From: Mesobacillus persicus | GTDB lineage: Bacteria > Bacillota > Bacilli > Bacillales > Cytobacillaceae | NCBI RefSeq assembly: GCF_900109925.1 | Contig: NZ_FOBW01000001.1 | Span: 62,001-126,000, forward strand | Length of the DNA stretch: 64,000 nt | Reading direction: 5' to 3' | Part shown: in pieces, positions 42,786 to 50,313 of the stretch | How positions within the stretch are numbered: the stretch's first letter is position 1 | Layout of the letters: every line of letters begins with the position of its first letter | The notes under the pieces: generated by a model | Told to the model about the DNA's origin: nothing | Databases searched by the model: none | The model's input: only the letters and a program-made list of their open reading frames with translations | Position numbers and translations under genes: made by a program

Positions 42786-42812
42786 AATGGGTGGTGCCTG
42801 GCACCATCCATT
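42786..42812. repeat. GGTGCCAGGCACC palindromic repeat with T tract
   Basis: ATGGGTGGTGCCTGGCACCATCCAT is followed by TTTTTC, so it probably terminates the threonine ammonia-lyase transcript. Confidence 0.85.
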
Positions 42813-42920
42813 TTTCTGTAAATATAATACGAAACAAGGAGCTTTACCACTTTGAATCAGGTGGAACCCAATTCAACTAGGTGAACACCATGTATGTTGA
42901 AAAGGATTGGATAAAAATGG

Positions 42921-43034
42921 ATGTTAAGGTTTAGACGTTTTAGACGCCGTAGATTTCCTTTGCCTTATTTAACAGCGATTGCTTTATTACCTTATGTACT
43001 ACCATCGCCTTATCCTTATTATCCTTATTATTAA
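42921..43034 (+). CDS. Candidate 37-residue Arg- and Tyr/Pro-rich peptide
   Basis: MLRFRRFRRRRFPLPYLTAI, then a hydrophobic middle and an end of PYPYYPYY. The composition is like small spore-coat peptides of Bacillus and the frame spans an otherwise empty gap. The ribosome site is weak (GGAT about ten bases upstream). Confidence 0.45.
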   Translation: MLRFRRFRRRRFPLPYLTAIALLPYVLPSPYPYYPYY

Positions 43035-43276
43035 TATAAAGCTAGACCGTTTTCTTAATGATAATTCAGTTGAGACAAGAGATGAAGGGAAATGTCCCCT
43101 TAATGCGGGGGGGGGGGGCCACTGAAATACGAAATATAGGTAGACCTAAGTGGAGCAGGTACAGCGGAAAAGGTCTACATCAAGCGAATGAAGACGAAGT
43201 CTGGAGGAAAACAGAGCGAGAGAGGTCGATGAAACCAAACCGTTAATGTAATTGTTTGCTTGATTTCGTCTCTAGT

Positions 43277-43312
43277 CTGGTCACATTGAACCCCGTCAAT
43301 GTGACCTTTTTC
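43277..43312 (+). terminator. Intrinsic terminator
   Basis: GGTCACATTGA pairs with TCAATGTGACC, followed by TTTTTCT. Confidence 0.88.
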
Positions 43313-43500
43313 TGTTATCTCAATCCCATACTCACTGCATTTTCATGACTATGGGCATTGACGACTGTGAATCAATCTTTAATAACTAGGAGTGGAAAAC
43401 TTGATAAGTGTGGTCTGCTATTTTACTATCAGAGAGGGAAAGGGATAAATTCAAATTAGATATTTATTTTGGCTTGCACTTAACTGTTAGGAGAAAAAAG

Positions 43501-44349
43501 ATGCGATATAATCAATTGGGTAATTCTGGGTTGAAGGTCAGCGAAATTAGTTTAGGAAGTTACTTAACCTTTGGCGAACGAGTTACCGAAAAAGAGTCTG
43601 TTAAAACCATACATAAAGCGTACGAGTTAGGGGTTAACTCATTTGATACGGCAAACGTTTATCAAAATGGCCATGCTGAAAGAATACTCGCTTCTGCCTT
43701 AAAGCCATTTGCTAGAGATGAATATGTGATAGCTACAAAGGCTTATTGGCCAACTGGAAAGGGGCCTAACACCCGAGGATTATCAAGGAAGCATCTCCTT
43801 GAACAGGTCAATACTAGTTTAAGAAGAATGAAACTCGACTATATTGATCTTTTTTATTGTCACAGCTACGACCATGAAACCCCAGTTGAAGAAACTCTTA
43901 AAACGCTCGATGACTTAATTAAGCAGGGGAAAATATTATATGCAGGGATCAGCAACTGGAACTCAGAACAAATCACACATGCTATAAAGATAGCAGATAC
44001 GTATTTGTTAAACCGAATCATCGTTCACCAATGCGAATATAGTCTGCTTAAAAGAGATATAGAATCTAGCATCATTCCTGCTTCTAAAGAAGTAGGTGTA
44101 TCACAAATTGTCTTTAGTCCACTTGCGCAGGGCATATTAACAGGGAAGTATAATGAGCAAACACCTAAAAATAGCAGGGCCACAAATCCAAACGTAAATA
44201 AATTTTTTAAGAAGCTATATACAAATCATTCCGTTCAAAAGGCACGGAAATTGGAAGAGCTAGCTTGGAAGCTGATTAACACGAATAGAGTGATTGCTAA
44301 TTTAGTCATCTTTTCTATGCATAATAAAGACGGACGAAATAACGGTTAA
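43501..44349 (+). CDS. Aldo/keto reductase, C-terminally shortened
   Basis: 282 residues of the voltage-gated-channel-beta-type aldo/keto reductase group (catalytic Asp/Tyr region GVNSFDTANVY, TKAYW, YCHSYDHETPVEETL, GISNWNSEQI, FSPLAQGILTGKY). Family members usually run about 40 residues further, ending in the NADP-binding SVIVGASRPEQV segment; here the sequence changes after ARKLEELA to an unrelated tail. The cofactor site is therefore incomplete and activity is doubtful. AGGAG leads to ATG 43501. The macrolide phosphotransferase gene follows after 14 bases. Confidence 0.8.
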   Translation: MRYNQLGNSGLKVSEISLGSYLTFGERVTEKESVKTIHKAYELGVNSFDTANVYQNGHAERILASALKPFARDEYVIATKAYWPTGKGPNTRGLSRKHLLEQVNTSLRRMKLDYIDLFYCHSYDHETPVEETLKTLDDLIKQGKILYAGISNWNSEQITHAIKIADTYLLNRIIVHQCEYSLLKRDIESSIIPASKEVGVSQIVFSPLAQGILTGKYNEQTPKNSRATNPNVNKFFKKLYTNHSVQKARKLEELAWKLINTNRVIANLVIFSMHNKDGRNNG

Positions 44350-44363
44350 GGGGAAGTGAAAAA

Positions 44364-45269
44364 ATGAGGCTCTCAAATGAACAAGTGATAAAGTTAGCAG
44401 AAGAGCACGGACTTGTGTTGAACAAGAGCTCCTTAGAACGGAATGAGTCGGGGTTAGATTATCTCGTAGTAATGTGCACTGACATGAACGGAGAGAATTG
44501 GGTTTTGCGAATTCCTAGGAGAGAAGACGTAATAGACACATCTGCAAAAGAGAAAAAGAACCTGGACTTTGTAGGGGGCACCAAATTTCCGATTCAAATA
44601 CCTAAATGGGAAATCTATACGGATGAGTTGATTGCGTATAAATTGTTAAACGGAGTCCCGGCTGGAACCATTGATCCGGATGATAATGAGTATATATGGG
44701 AAATTAATGATCAAAATGTACCCGATGCCTTTCATACGACACTAGGAGAAGCAATGGTTGCTTTACATCGTCTCTCACCTACTGAAGCAAACCAAGCCGG
44801 AATCGCATTCTTTCTTCCAGAGGATCTAAAGAACTCAATGAAAACGAGAATGGATAAGGTGAAAATAGAGTTCGGCGTGAATGAGGACCTTTGGAACCGA
44901 TGGCAAAGTTGGTTAGAGAATGATCAGTTATGGCCCCAGGAAACAGCGTTTATTCATGGTGATTTGCATCCAGGGCATATATTAATCGGTGAAAATGCGC
45001 AAGTTTCTGGTTTCATTGATTGGACAGAAGCTCGATTTGATGACCCGGCACATGATTTTGTTGCCCATCTTGTAGCATTTGGAGAAGATGCCTTAAAGGA
45101 GTTAATTGAATCCTACAAAAAAGCTGGAGGCTATGTTTGGCCGTTGATGTTTGAACATATTCACGAGCTGGCAGCTGCTTATCCAATGGTTATTGCTGAA
45201 TATGCAATAAAATCAGGGTCAGAAGAGTTTGAAGCAATGGCGAAGTATATGCTTGGTGTTGCAGAATGA
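44364..45269 (+). CDS. Mph-family macrolide 2'-phosphotransferase
   Basis: 301 residues, aminoglycoside-phosphotransferase fold. Catalytic HGDLHPGHIL (Asp base) and GFIDWTEARFDDPAHD (metal Asp) plus WVLRIPRR near the ATP-binding Lys/Arg region. The start MRLSNEQVIKLAEEHGL and GLDYLVVMCTDMNG follow the Mph enzymes that inactivate macrolides by phosphorylating the desosamine 2'-OH. Chromosomal Mph homologues are known in Bacillus. The gene follows the shortened reductase by 14 bases and probably shares its transcript. Substrate range cannot be read from sequence. Confidence 0.85.
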   Translation: MRLSNEQVIKLAEEHGLVLNKSSLERNESGLDYLVVMCTDMNGENWVLRIPRREDVIDTSAKEKKNLDFVGGTKFPIQIPKWEIYTDELIAYKLLNGVPAGTIDPDDNEYIWEINDQNVPDAFHTTLGEAMVALHRLSPTEANQAGIAFFLPEDLKNSMKTRMDKVKIEFGVNEDLWNRWQSWLENDQLWPQETAFIHGDLHPGHILIGENAQVSGFIDWTEARFDDPAHDFVAHLVAFGEDALKELIESYKKAGGYVWPLMFEHIHELAAAYPMVIAEYAIKSGSEEFEAMAKYMLGVAE

Positions 45270-45368
45270 TCAACCTAAATTAATTAAGGCAGTTCTTTTG
45301 AGTTAACTAGAACCACTTGCGGAAACATAGACATACATAAATGGCGGGGTGTGCGGATCTTTTTAGGG

Positions 45369-45400
45369 AAAAAGAGACAACTAAACGGATGTCTCTTCTT
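45369..45400 (-). terminator. Intrinsic terminator of the yqzG-like gene
   Basis: On the minus strand AAGAGACA pairs with TGTCTCTT, followed by TTTCCC. Confidence 0.8.
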
Positions 45401-45403
45401 CTC

Positions 45404-45736
45404 TTAAACCCTATTGTATTGCTGTCTTGTTGTTTCTCCAGAGGTAATATCAATGATTTCTTCTGTTTGTTTGTCAAATGTGATAGTAATTAATAATCCA
45501 AATTCTCTTGTATCCTCTTTTAACCATAATTTAAATTTTTCAGTGGAGGTGCTCGTTCCGGTATCCCTTCCAATATGGTGATAGTCAATAATATCAGCAT
45601 TTGGGTATCTTTCCTTTGTTTCTTTCATGGCCACTTGCCCCCATTTTGCATAGGGTGGTATTTGTGCCTGAACACCGATCGTCCAATAAAAAATCCCTAT
45701 AAGTAAAAGGAATGGAACGGTTCTAAGTAATTTCAT
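45404..45736 (-). CDS. Secreted DUF3889 (YqzG-like) protein
   Basis: 110 residues: signal peptide (about 1-24, ending VQAQ) and a domain PPYAKWGQVAMKETKERYPNA, DYHHIGRD, FKLWLKEDTREFGLLITITF typical of DUF3889/YqzG, a small secreted Bacillus protein of unknown function. Confidence 0.82.
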   Translation of the reverse strand: MKLLRTVPFLLLIGIFYWTIGVQAQIPPYAKWGQVAMKETKERYPNADIIDYHHIGRDTGTSTSTEKFKLWLKEDTREFGLLITITFDKQTEEIIDITSGETTRQQYNRV

Positions 45737-45876
45737 GGAATCACCTTTTTTCTTATAGGTTTTGCTATTTTATTTAAGTTAGTCTGGTTTTAATTACCTA
45801 TTAATGAACGTAAAAGAAATGTAACATCTCTCTTCAGCCTTTTTTGGCTTATGGGAATGTTTGGGGATTTTAGAAC

Positions 45877-45905
45877 TTTACGAAAACTGTTAGCCATGTT
45901 ATATT
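45877..45905 (+). promoter_or_regulatory. Candidate promoter of the MutS2-like gene leader
   Basis: TTTACG (45877-45882), 17 bp, TATATT (45900-45905). The predicted start is about 45912, giving a leader of about 325 bases before the coding start. Confidence 0.5.
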
Positions 45906-45948
45906 AAATTTTGTAAAGAACATTTATTTATATAAGGGAGTATGTTGT

Positions 45949-45972
45949 ATGTTAGGTGTCGTTCTTAACTAA
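45949..45972 (+). CDS. Leader peptide MLGVVLN upstream of the MutS2-like gene
   Basis: ATG lies eight bases after AAGGGAG and encodes seven residues, Met-Leu-Gly-Val-Val-Leu-Asn, then TAA. Its last four codons coincide with the left arm of a perfect 10-bp inverted repeat (45961-45970 with 46050-46059). This is the usual arrangement of stalling leader peptides controlling erm, vmlR-like and other ribosome-protection genes. Translation is not proven. Confidence 0.55.
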   Translation: MLGVVLN

Positions 45973-46059
45973 TCCAACAAATTGGATAAAGTCATCCATA
46001 GGCTTGTTTATTTTTTGTATAAACGAAGTCTTATTTGATTGTGGAATGAAGTTAAGAAC
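45961..46059 (+). promoter_or_regulatory. Long-range inverted repeat of the attenuator leader
   Basis: GTTCTTAACT (45961-45970) is exactly complementary to AGTTAAGAAC (46050-46059). A 6-bp hairpin ATCCAA/TTGGAT (45972-45987) and a TTGTTTA/TAAACGA pairing lie inside. The left arm would be covered by a ribosome at the end of the leader peptide. Confidence 0.65.
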
Positions 46060-46095
46060 AATGGACAAAACATGCATACTATCTTCAACGATTGT

Positions 46096-46131
46096 AGCTG
46101 TGTACCCATGTGTAAACAGCTTTTTATTTTG
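46096..46131 (+). terminator. First leader terminator
   Basis: AGCTGT pairs with ACAGCT (plus TAC/GTA inside) and is followed by TTTTTATTTT, within the leader. Confidence 0.6.
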
Positions 46132-46183
46132 GTTGAAATTAGTATAGTGACAAACAGGCGCAATCTGTTTGTTGGCTTTAATG

Positions 46184-46222
46184 GCCGCGTTGACATTGTT
46201 CAACGCGGCTATTTTTATTTTA
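46184..46222 (+). terminator. Leader terminator directly before the MutS2-like ribosome site
   Basis: GCCGCGTTGA and TCAACGCGGC form a perfect 10-bp stem around CATTGT, followed by TATTTTTATTTT and then, at once, the AAGGAGG ribosome site (about 46222-46228). A separate hairpin ACAAACAG/CTGTTTGT (46150-46172) lies just upstream. A strong terminator inside the transcript of its own gene implies regulated read-through. Confidence 0.85.
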
Positions 46223-46236
46223 AGGAGGAACCGAAA

Positions 46237-48165
46237 TTGAACGATCATACGTTTAAGGTACTGGAATTTGGTCTGATAAAAGAAACAATCGCTAGCTTTG
46301 CTTTAACAACAACGGGCAAGGAAAACGTCCTTGCGCTTGAGCCCTCTACAAATATAAAACAAATTGAAGCCTGGCTAGATGAGCTTTCAGAAGCTGTTGA
46401 AATTATGAATAAATCGACAAGTGTTCCTGTTCATGGATTAGAGGGAATGGACCTGCTATTGCGAAGTTTAAACAAAGGGGTACCTCTTCGTCCGGATCAG
46501 CTTTCAAATTTAGGGGGTTTTTTAGATAACTGTGGCAAGATGCGCCGGTTTATGAAGGATAAAGAATGGATTGCACCAAGAGTATCGAGTTATATCTTTT
46601 CGATTGAAGAACTACCAGCACTAGAGGAGGAAATCATTCGTTGTATCCGCAATGGTGGAGTAGATGATTATGCCAGTAAGGAGCTATTAAAGGTAAGGAA
46701 GCAAATATCAATTCAGGAAGACCGTCTCAAGGAAAAAGTGTTCCAGATGGTTCGTTCCAGTAAATTAACCTCTTTTCTACAAGAAAATGTTGTTAGCCAG
46801 CGTGATGGACGGTATGTAATACCGGTTAAGAAAGAATATCGAAACAAAATCAAGGGGGCGGTTCTCGACACTTCAGCTTCTGGGGCAACGCTGTTTATTG
46901 AACCAGAGGAAATCGCCCTCCATCAAGAACAGCTTACTTATGTAAAAGCAGAGGAAGAAGCAGAGGTTCAAAAGATTTTATTGTATTTAACAGGTCTTGT
47001 CGAACAAAATGAGCAGCAAATTCGTTTGGCAGTTGAAACCATGGTGCATTATGATGTGTTATTTGCCAAAGCGAAATACAGCAGGACGATTAACGGAAAG
47101 AAACCAAAAGTGAACCAATCCCATTACATCCAATTGGTGGATGCGCGCCATCCTCTTCTCGGTTCGCAGGCTGTTCCACTAACGTTTGAGCTAGGAAAGC
47201 CTGAAAATGCTCTTGTGATTACTGGGCCGAACACAGGTGGAAAAACGGTAACGATTAAAACGGTGGGGCTTCTAACACTAATGGCTCAAACAGGGTTACA
47301 TTTACCTGTTGCAGAAGGTAGCTCAATTAGTGTGTTCCAAAACATTCTAGTCGATATTGGAGACGGGCAAAGCATCATGGAAAATCTCAGTACCTTTAGC
47401 TCGCGCATAGTCAATATCATCGAAATTTTAAAAGAAACCAATGACCGAAGCTTGGTTCTCCTAGATGAGCTAGGTTCGGGAACAGATCCGGGAGAGGGAA
47501 TGGGCCTGGCAACCGCCATTCTAGAGCAACTGTACGCCAAGGGAGCTACTCTGTTAGCGACCACTCATTATAGTGAGATCAAAGAATTTGCCGACCAGCA
47601 TGAAGGGTTTATCAACGGGTCAATGGAGTTTGATTTAGAGAGCTTAACACCGACCTATAGATTGAATATTGGAAAAGGAGGAGAAAGTCAGGCTTTTGCG
47701 ATTGCGTTAAAACTTGGCATCCATCCCAAAATCATTGAACGTGCACATGAGATTACGTATAAGGAAGGAAAATCTTACTCTGAAGATGAGGGGGACTCTG
47801 CAGTTATAAGGGAGCGTAAAAAACAGATCATCGTGAACAGGCATCAGCAAAGAGCTAGGAAAACGATAGGTGTTAAAAGCAAGGTTCCCACTTTTAAGCA
47901 AGGAGATAATGTAGCCATCTCCCCGGCAAACGTGTTTGGGATTGTCTACAAAGGCCCTGATGAACAAGGAAACTACATTGTTCAGGTAAAAGGAGAAAAG
48001 GCGACCTATAATCATAAGCGGCTAAAGTTGCACATTGCGGCAAATGAGTTATATCCAGATGATTATGATTTTGATATCATCTTTGAATCGGCTGAAAACC
48101 GGAAGAACAAAAACATACTTTCACGTAAGCATGTAGATGGATTGAGCATTTTACATGAGGAGTGA
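46237..48165 (+). CDS. MutS2-like ATPase lacking the Smr nuclease domain
   Basis: 642 residues. N-terminal core and lever (1 to about 310, with LDTSASGATLFIEP), MutS ATPase with Walker A GPNTGGKT (about 330) and Walker B LVLLDELGSGTDPGEG (about 405-420), then a KOW-like segment (about 555-600; GDNVAISPANVFGIVY) and a short acidic end. True MutS2 is about 785 residues and ends in an Smr domain, absent here. B. subtilis MutS2 has been reported to act on collided ribosomes. TTG at 46237 follows AAGGAGG; longer upstream frames run through the leader terminator and are not credible. The attenuator leader and the nearby Mph gene suggest a ribosome-related, antibiotic-induced role (inference). Confidence 0.88.
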   Translation: MNDHTFKVLEFGLIKETIASFALTTTGKENVLALEPSTNIKQIEAWLDELSEAVEIMNKSTSVPVHGLEGMDLLLRSLNKGVPLRPDQLSNLGGFLDNCGKMRRFMKDKEWIAPRVSSYIFSIEELPALEEEIIRCIRNGGVDDYASKELLKVRKQISIQEDRLKEKVFQMVRSSKLTSFLQENVVSQRDGRYVIPVKKEYRNKIKGAVLDTSASGATLFIEPEEIALHQEQLTYVKAEEEAEVQKILLYLTGLVEQNEQQIRLAVETMVHYDVLFAKAKYSRTINGKKPKVNQSHYIQLVDARHPLLGSQAVPLTFELGKPENALVITGPNTGGKTVTIKTVGLLTLMAQTGLHLPVAEGSSISVFQNILVDIGDGQSIMENLSTFSSRIVNIIEILKETNDRSLVLLDELGSGTDPGEGMGLATAILEQLYAKGATLLATTHYSEIKEFADQHEGFINGSMEFDLESLTPTYRLNIGKGGESQAFAIALKLGIHPKIIERAHEITYKEGKSYSEDEGDSAVIRERKKQIIVNRHQQRARKTIGVKSKVPTFKQGDNVAISPANVFGIVYKGPDEQGNYIVQVKGEKATYNHKRLKLHIAANELYPDDYDFDIIFESAENRKNKNILSRKHVDGLSILHEE

Positions 48166-48181
48166 GATAAGGTTAGAGAGT

Positions 48182-48214
48182 TGAGCTTGGAGACAGGCTC
48201 TTCTTTTTGTTTTT
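48182..48214 (+). terminator. Probable terminator
   Basis: GAGCTTG...CAGGCTC is followed by TTCTTTTTGTTTTT. Confidence 0.6.
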
Positions 48215-48329
48215 AAATAGAGGATTTTTTGGATAAGTAAGCGAATTTATGTTTGTCTTAAAAAAGAAATTCAGGTTAGCTTCAACCCTCAGTAGAGGGG
48301 GGATTTAATATTAAATTGGAGGTTCATTC

Positions 48330-48779
48330 GTGCTTCATTTAGAAAAAGTAAATCAAGCAAATTGGCTAGATGTGATTCGGCTATCTAGTGGCAGTGACCA
48401 GAAAAATAGAATTTTCGAAGATTTCATTGCATCAAATTGCCTGTCACTCGCTCAAGCCAGTCTTTCAGAAAACTGGACAACAAAAGCGATATATGATGAT
48501 AAAACTTTAATAGGTTTTACAATGTATGGATATTCTGAGGAACTTCAAGCTTATGAACTTTGTAGATTAATGATTGATTACCATTTCCAAGGAAAAGGTT
48601 ATGGAAAGAAGGCTTTAAGACAGATTGTTGAGAAAATGCAAAGCCAATACGGATGCTCAGATATTATCATTTGTTTTATGCCGGATAATACTAGAGCTAA
48701 AAATCTCTATGAAAGTTTTGGTTTTAAGGATACAGGAAAGACAATTGAAGATGAACTAATTTATTCTCTTAATGTGTGA
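48330..48779 (+). CDS. BltD-like GNAT acetyltransferase (spermine/spermidine type)
   Basis: 149 residues. The GNAT fold carries the acetyl-CoA loop QGKGYGKKAL and the pattern YELCRLMIDYHF, then DNTRAKNLYESFGF near the end, close to BltD/PaiA-like polyamine acetyltransferases. In B. subtilis bltD lies beside an MFS drug exporter (blt), and here an MFS exporter gene also follows. The start is GTG behind GGAGG. Confidence 0.82.
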   Translation: MLHLEKVNQANWLDVIRLSSGSDQKNRIFEDFIASNCLSLAQASLSENWTTKAIYDDKTLIGFTMYGYSEELQAYELCRLMIDYHFQGKGYGKKALRQIVEKMQSQYGCSDIIICFMPDNTRAKNLYESFGFKDTGKTIEDELIYSLNV

Positions 48780-48985
48780 AGGTTTCTGCCATGTAGGAAA
48801 AAATAGAGGAACACTGCAAAATCAGGTTGTCCTATTAGTAGGCGAAGTTACAAACCAAACCATCCTTCACAGTTACTTGCAGTTGATACCCAGGTATAAA
48901 CACAAGCCACTAGCTTGAAAAGGGCTTCGATATTGGTTAAAACATCCTGAAAATAAAAGGGAGAACCGTAAAAAAAGGTAATACC

Positions 48986-49011
48986 TTGGAAGGTGCCAGG
49001 CACCATCCATA
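48986..49011. repeat. GGTGCCAGGCACC palindromic repeat
   Basis: GGAAGGTGCCAGGCACCATCC, ending about 17 bases before the MFS gene's start codon and only a few bases before its ribosome site (TTTGGAGAGG). Confidence 0.85.
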
Positions 49012-49027
49012 ATTTGGAGAGGACCAT

Positions 49028-50257
49028 ATGAAAAAAAATCTATCCGTTTTTCGAGAAGAAAAGAATTATGCTAGGTTTTTAAGCTCTGTATTTATTAGTG
49101 GGGTTGGTGATTGGTTTCATAGTGTTGCAGTATTCAGTTTGTTATTACAGCTAGAAAGTACTGGAATGGCACTAGGAATTACTATGGCACTACGAGTGTT
49201 GCCACATTTACTATTTGGACCATTTGGTGGTTTATTGGCGGATCGGTTTTCAAGAAAGAAGATATTGGTAAGCTGTGATGTGATTCAAGCACTAGCTGCA
49301 CTCTCATTACTGCTTGTCTCAACAGCAGATGATATTTGGCTGATTTATGTTTCGACTTTTGTGTTAATGTCAGCAACCGCCGTGCAAATGCCTACTCGCG
49401 CAGCTTCTATCCCATCGTTAGTAAAAAAAGAGAACCTTTTGAAAGCGAATTCAATGAATTCAGCTTCAGTCGGTTTAGTGATGGTAATTGGGTCCATGTT
49501 AGGAGGTTTCGTTACTGCAGCCTTAGAGATTGATATAGCTTTTGTGGTTAATGCGATAACCTTATTGGTATCGGCGTTCATCATGCTCTCCATAAAGTTT
49601 CCTCATTCTAAGAGCCTTGAGTTAAAAGAAAAACTTTCTTTAAAACGTTTTAATGTGCTATTACCCATTATCAAGGATTCTCGGATTCTTCAATTAGTTA
49701 TGATCTACTATGTTTTATGGGCAATTGGTGGCGGCATTATGAACTTAATACCAAGTGTATTTGCATTTGATGTGTACAACCTAGACAATCTTGGGGTCGG
49801 AATTTTATATGCATGCTTCGGTTTGGGACAAATTCTTGGCGGGTTCGTATCCAGCTATATCGAGAAATGGCCTAGTCGAGCAATCGCGATTGGTTTTCTT
49901 ATAGAAGGAATTGCTTATCAATTCTTTAGTATTTCGCCAAACATTATTCTAGGTGGTCTTATGTTGGTTCTTGCCTTAGCAGGGGTAACGGTTGGAAACA
50001 CGTTTGTAAATACGATTGTCATGCAATATGTTCCGGAAAAATATTTAGGTCGCTTTTTTTCATTGATTTTTACATCTGTAAACGTCATTCTTGGCACTAC
50101 GATGATTATCTCTGGAGCATTACTAGCGAAATTATTACCACAGCAACTAGCGATGCTTTCTGGAGTACTGATTACGATACCAGCTATCATTATTGGCTAC
50201 AATCTTTGGAGAATAAAAATACCCCAATCTCAAAATAATGATACGTTAAAAGCATAG
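49028..50257 (+). CDS. MFS exporter (DHA3-like)
   Basis: 409 residues with 12 membrane helices. MFS motif A variant LLADRFSRKKIL lies between helices 2 and 3; the start NYARFLSSVFISGVGDWFHSVAVF and helix 1 pattern fit the DHA3 group that includes macrolide exporters of the Mef type. The substrate is unknown. It is the fourth gene of the region 44-50 kb with a drug-related family. Confidence 0.87.
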   Translation: MKKNLSVFREEKNYARFLSSVFISGVGDWFHSVAVFSLLLQLESTGMALGITMALRVLPHLLFGPFGGLLADRFSRKKILVSCDVIQALAALSLLLVSTADDIWLIYVSTFVLMSATAVQMPTRAASIPSLVKKENLLKANSMNSASVGLVMVIGSMLGGFVTAALEIDIAFVVNAITLLVSAFIMLSIKFPHSKSLELKEKLSLKRFNVLLPIIKDSRILQLVMIYYVLWAIGGGIMNLIPSVFAFDVYNLDNLGVGILYACFGLGQILGGFVSSYIEKWPSRAIAIGFLIEGIAYQFFSISPNIILGGLMLVLALAGVTVGNTFVNTIVMQYVPEKYLGRFFSLIFTSVNVILGTTMIISGALLAKLLPQQLAMLSGVLITIPAIIIGYNLWRIKIPQSQNNDTLKA

Positions 50258-50313
50258 ATTTATAGATAGAATAATAACTTTGTTTTAATTAGTAATTAGG
50301 GAGGGACCGGGTA

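Larger units (their letters stand above)
42813..43500. other. 690-base gap with a small basic frame, a G12 run and a terminator
   Basis: It contains the 37-codon frame at 42921, a run of 12 G at 43107-43118, and a terminator hairpin at about 43277-43311. No other gene is supported. Confidence 0.5.

Noticed and set aside
43058-43246. 62-residue frame across the G12 run
   Set aside because: No ribosome site and unlikely composition; the frame depends on an unstable homopolymer.
46039-46236. Upstream extension of the MutS2-like frame
   Set aside because: It would translate through the leader hairpins and terminator; TTG 46237 has the only proper ribosome site and starts the conserved sequence.
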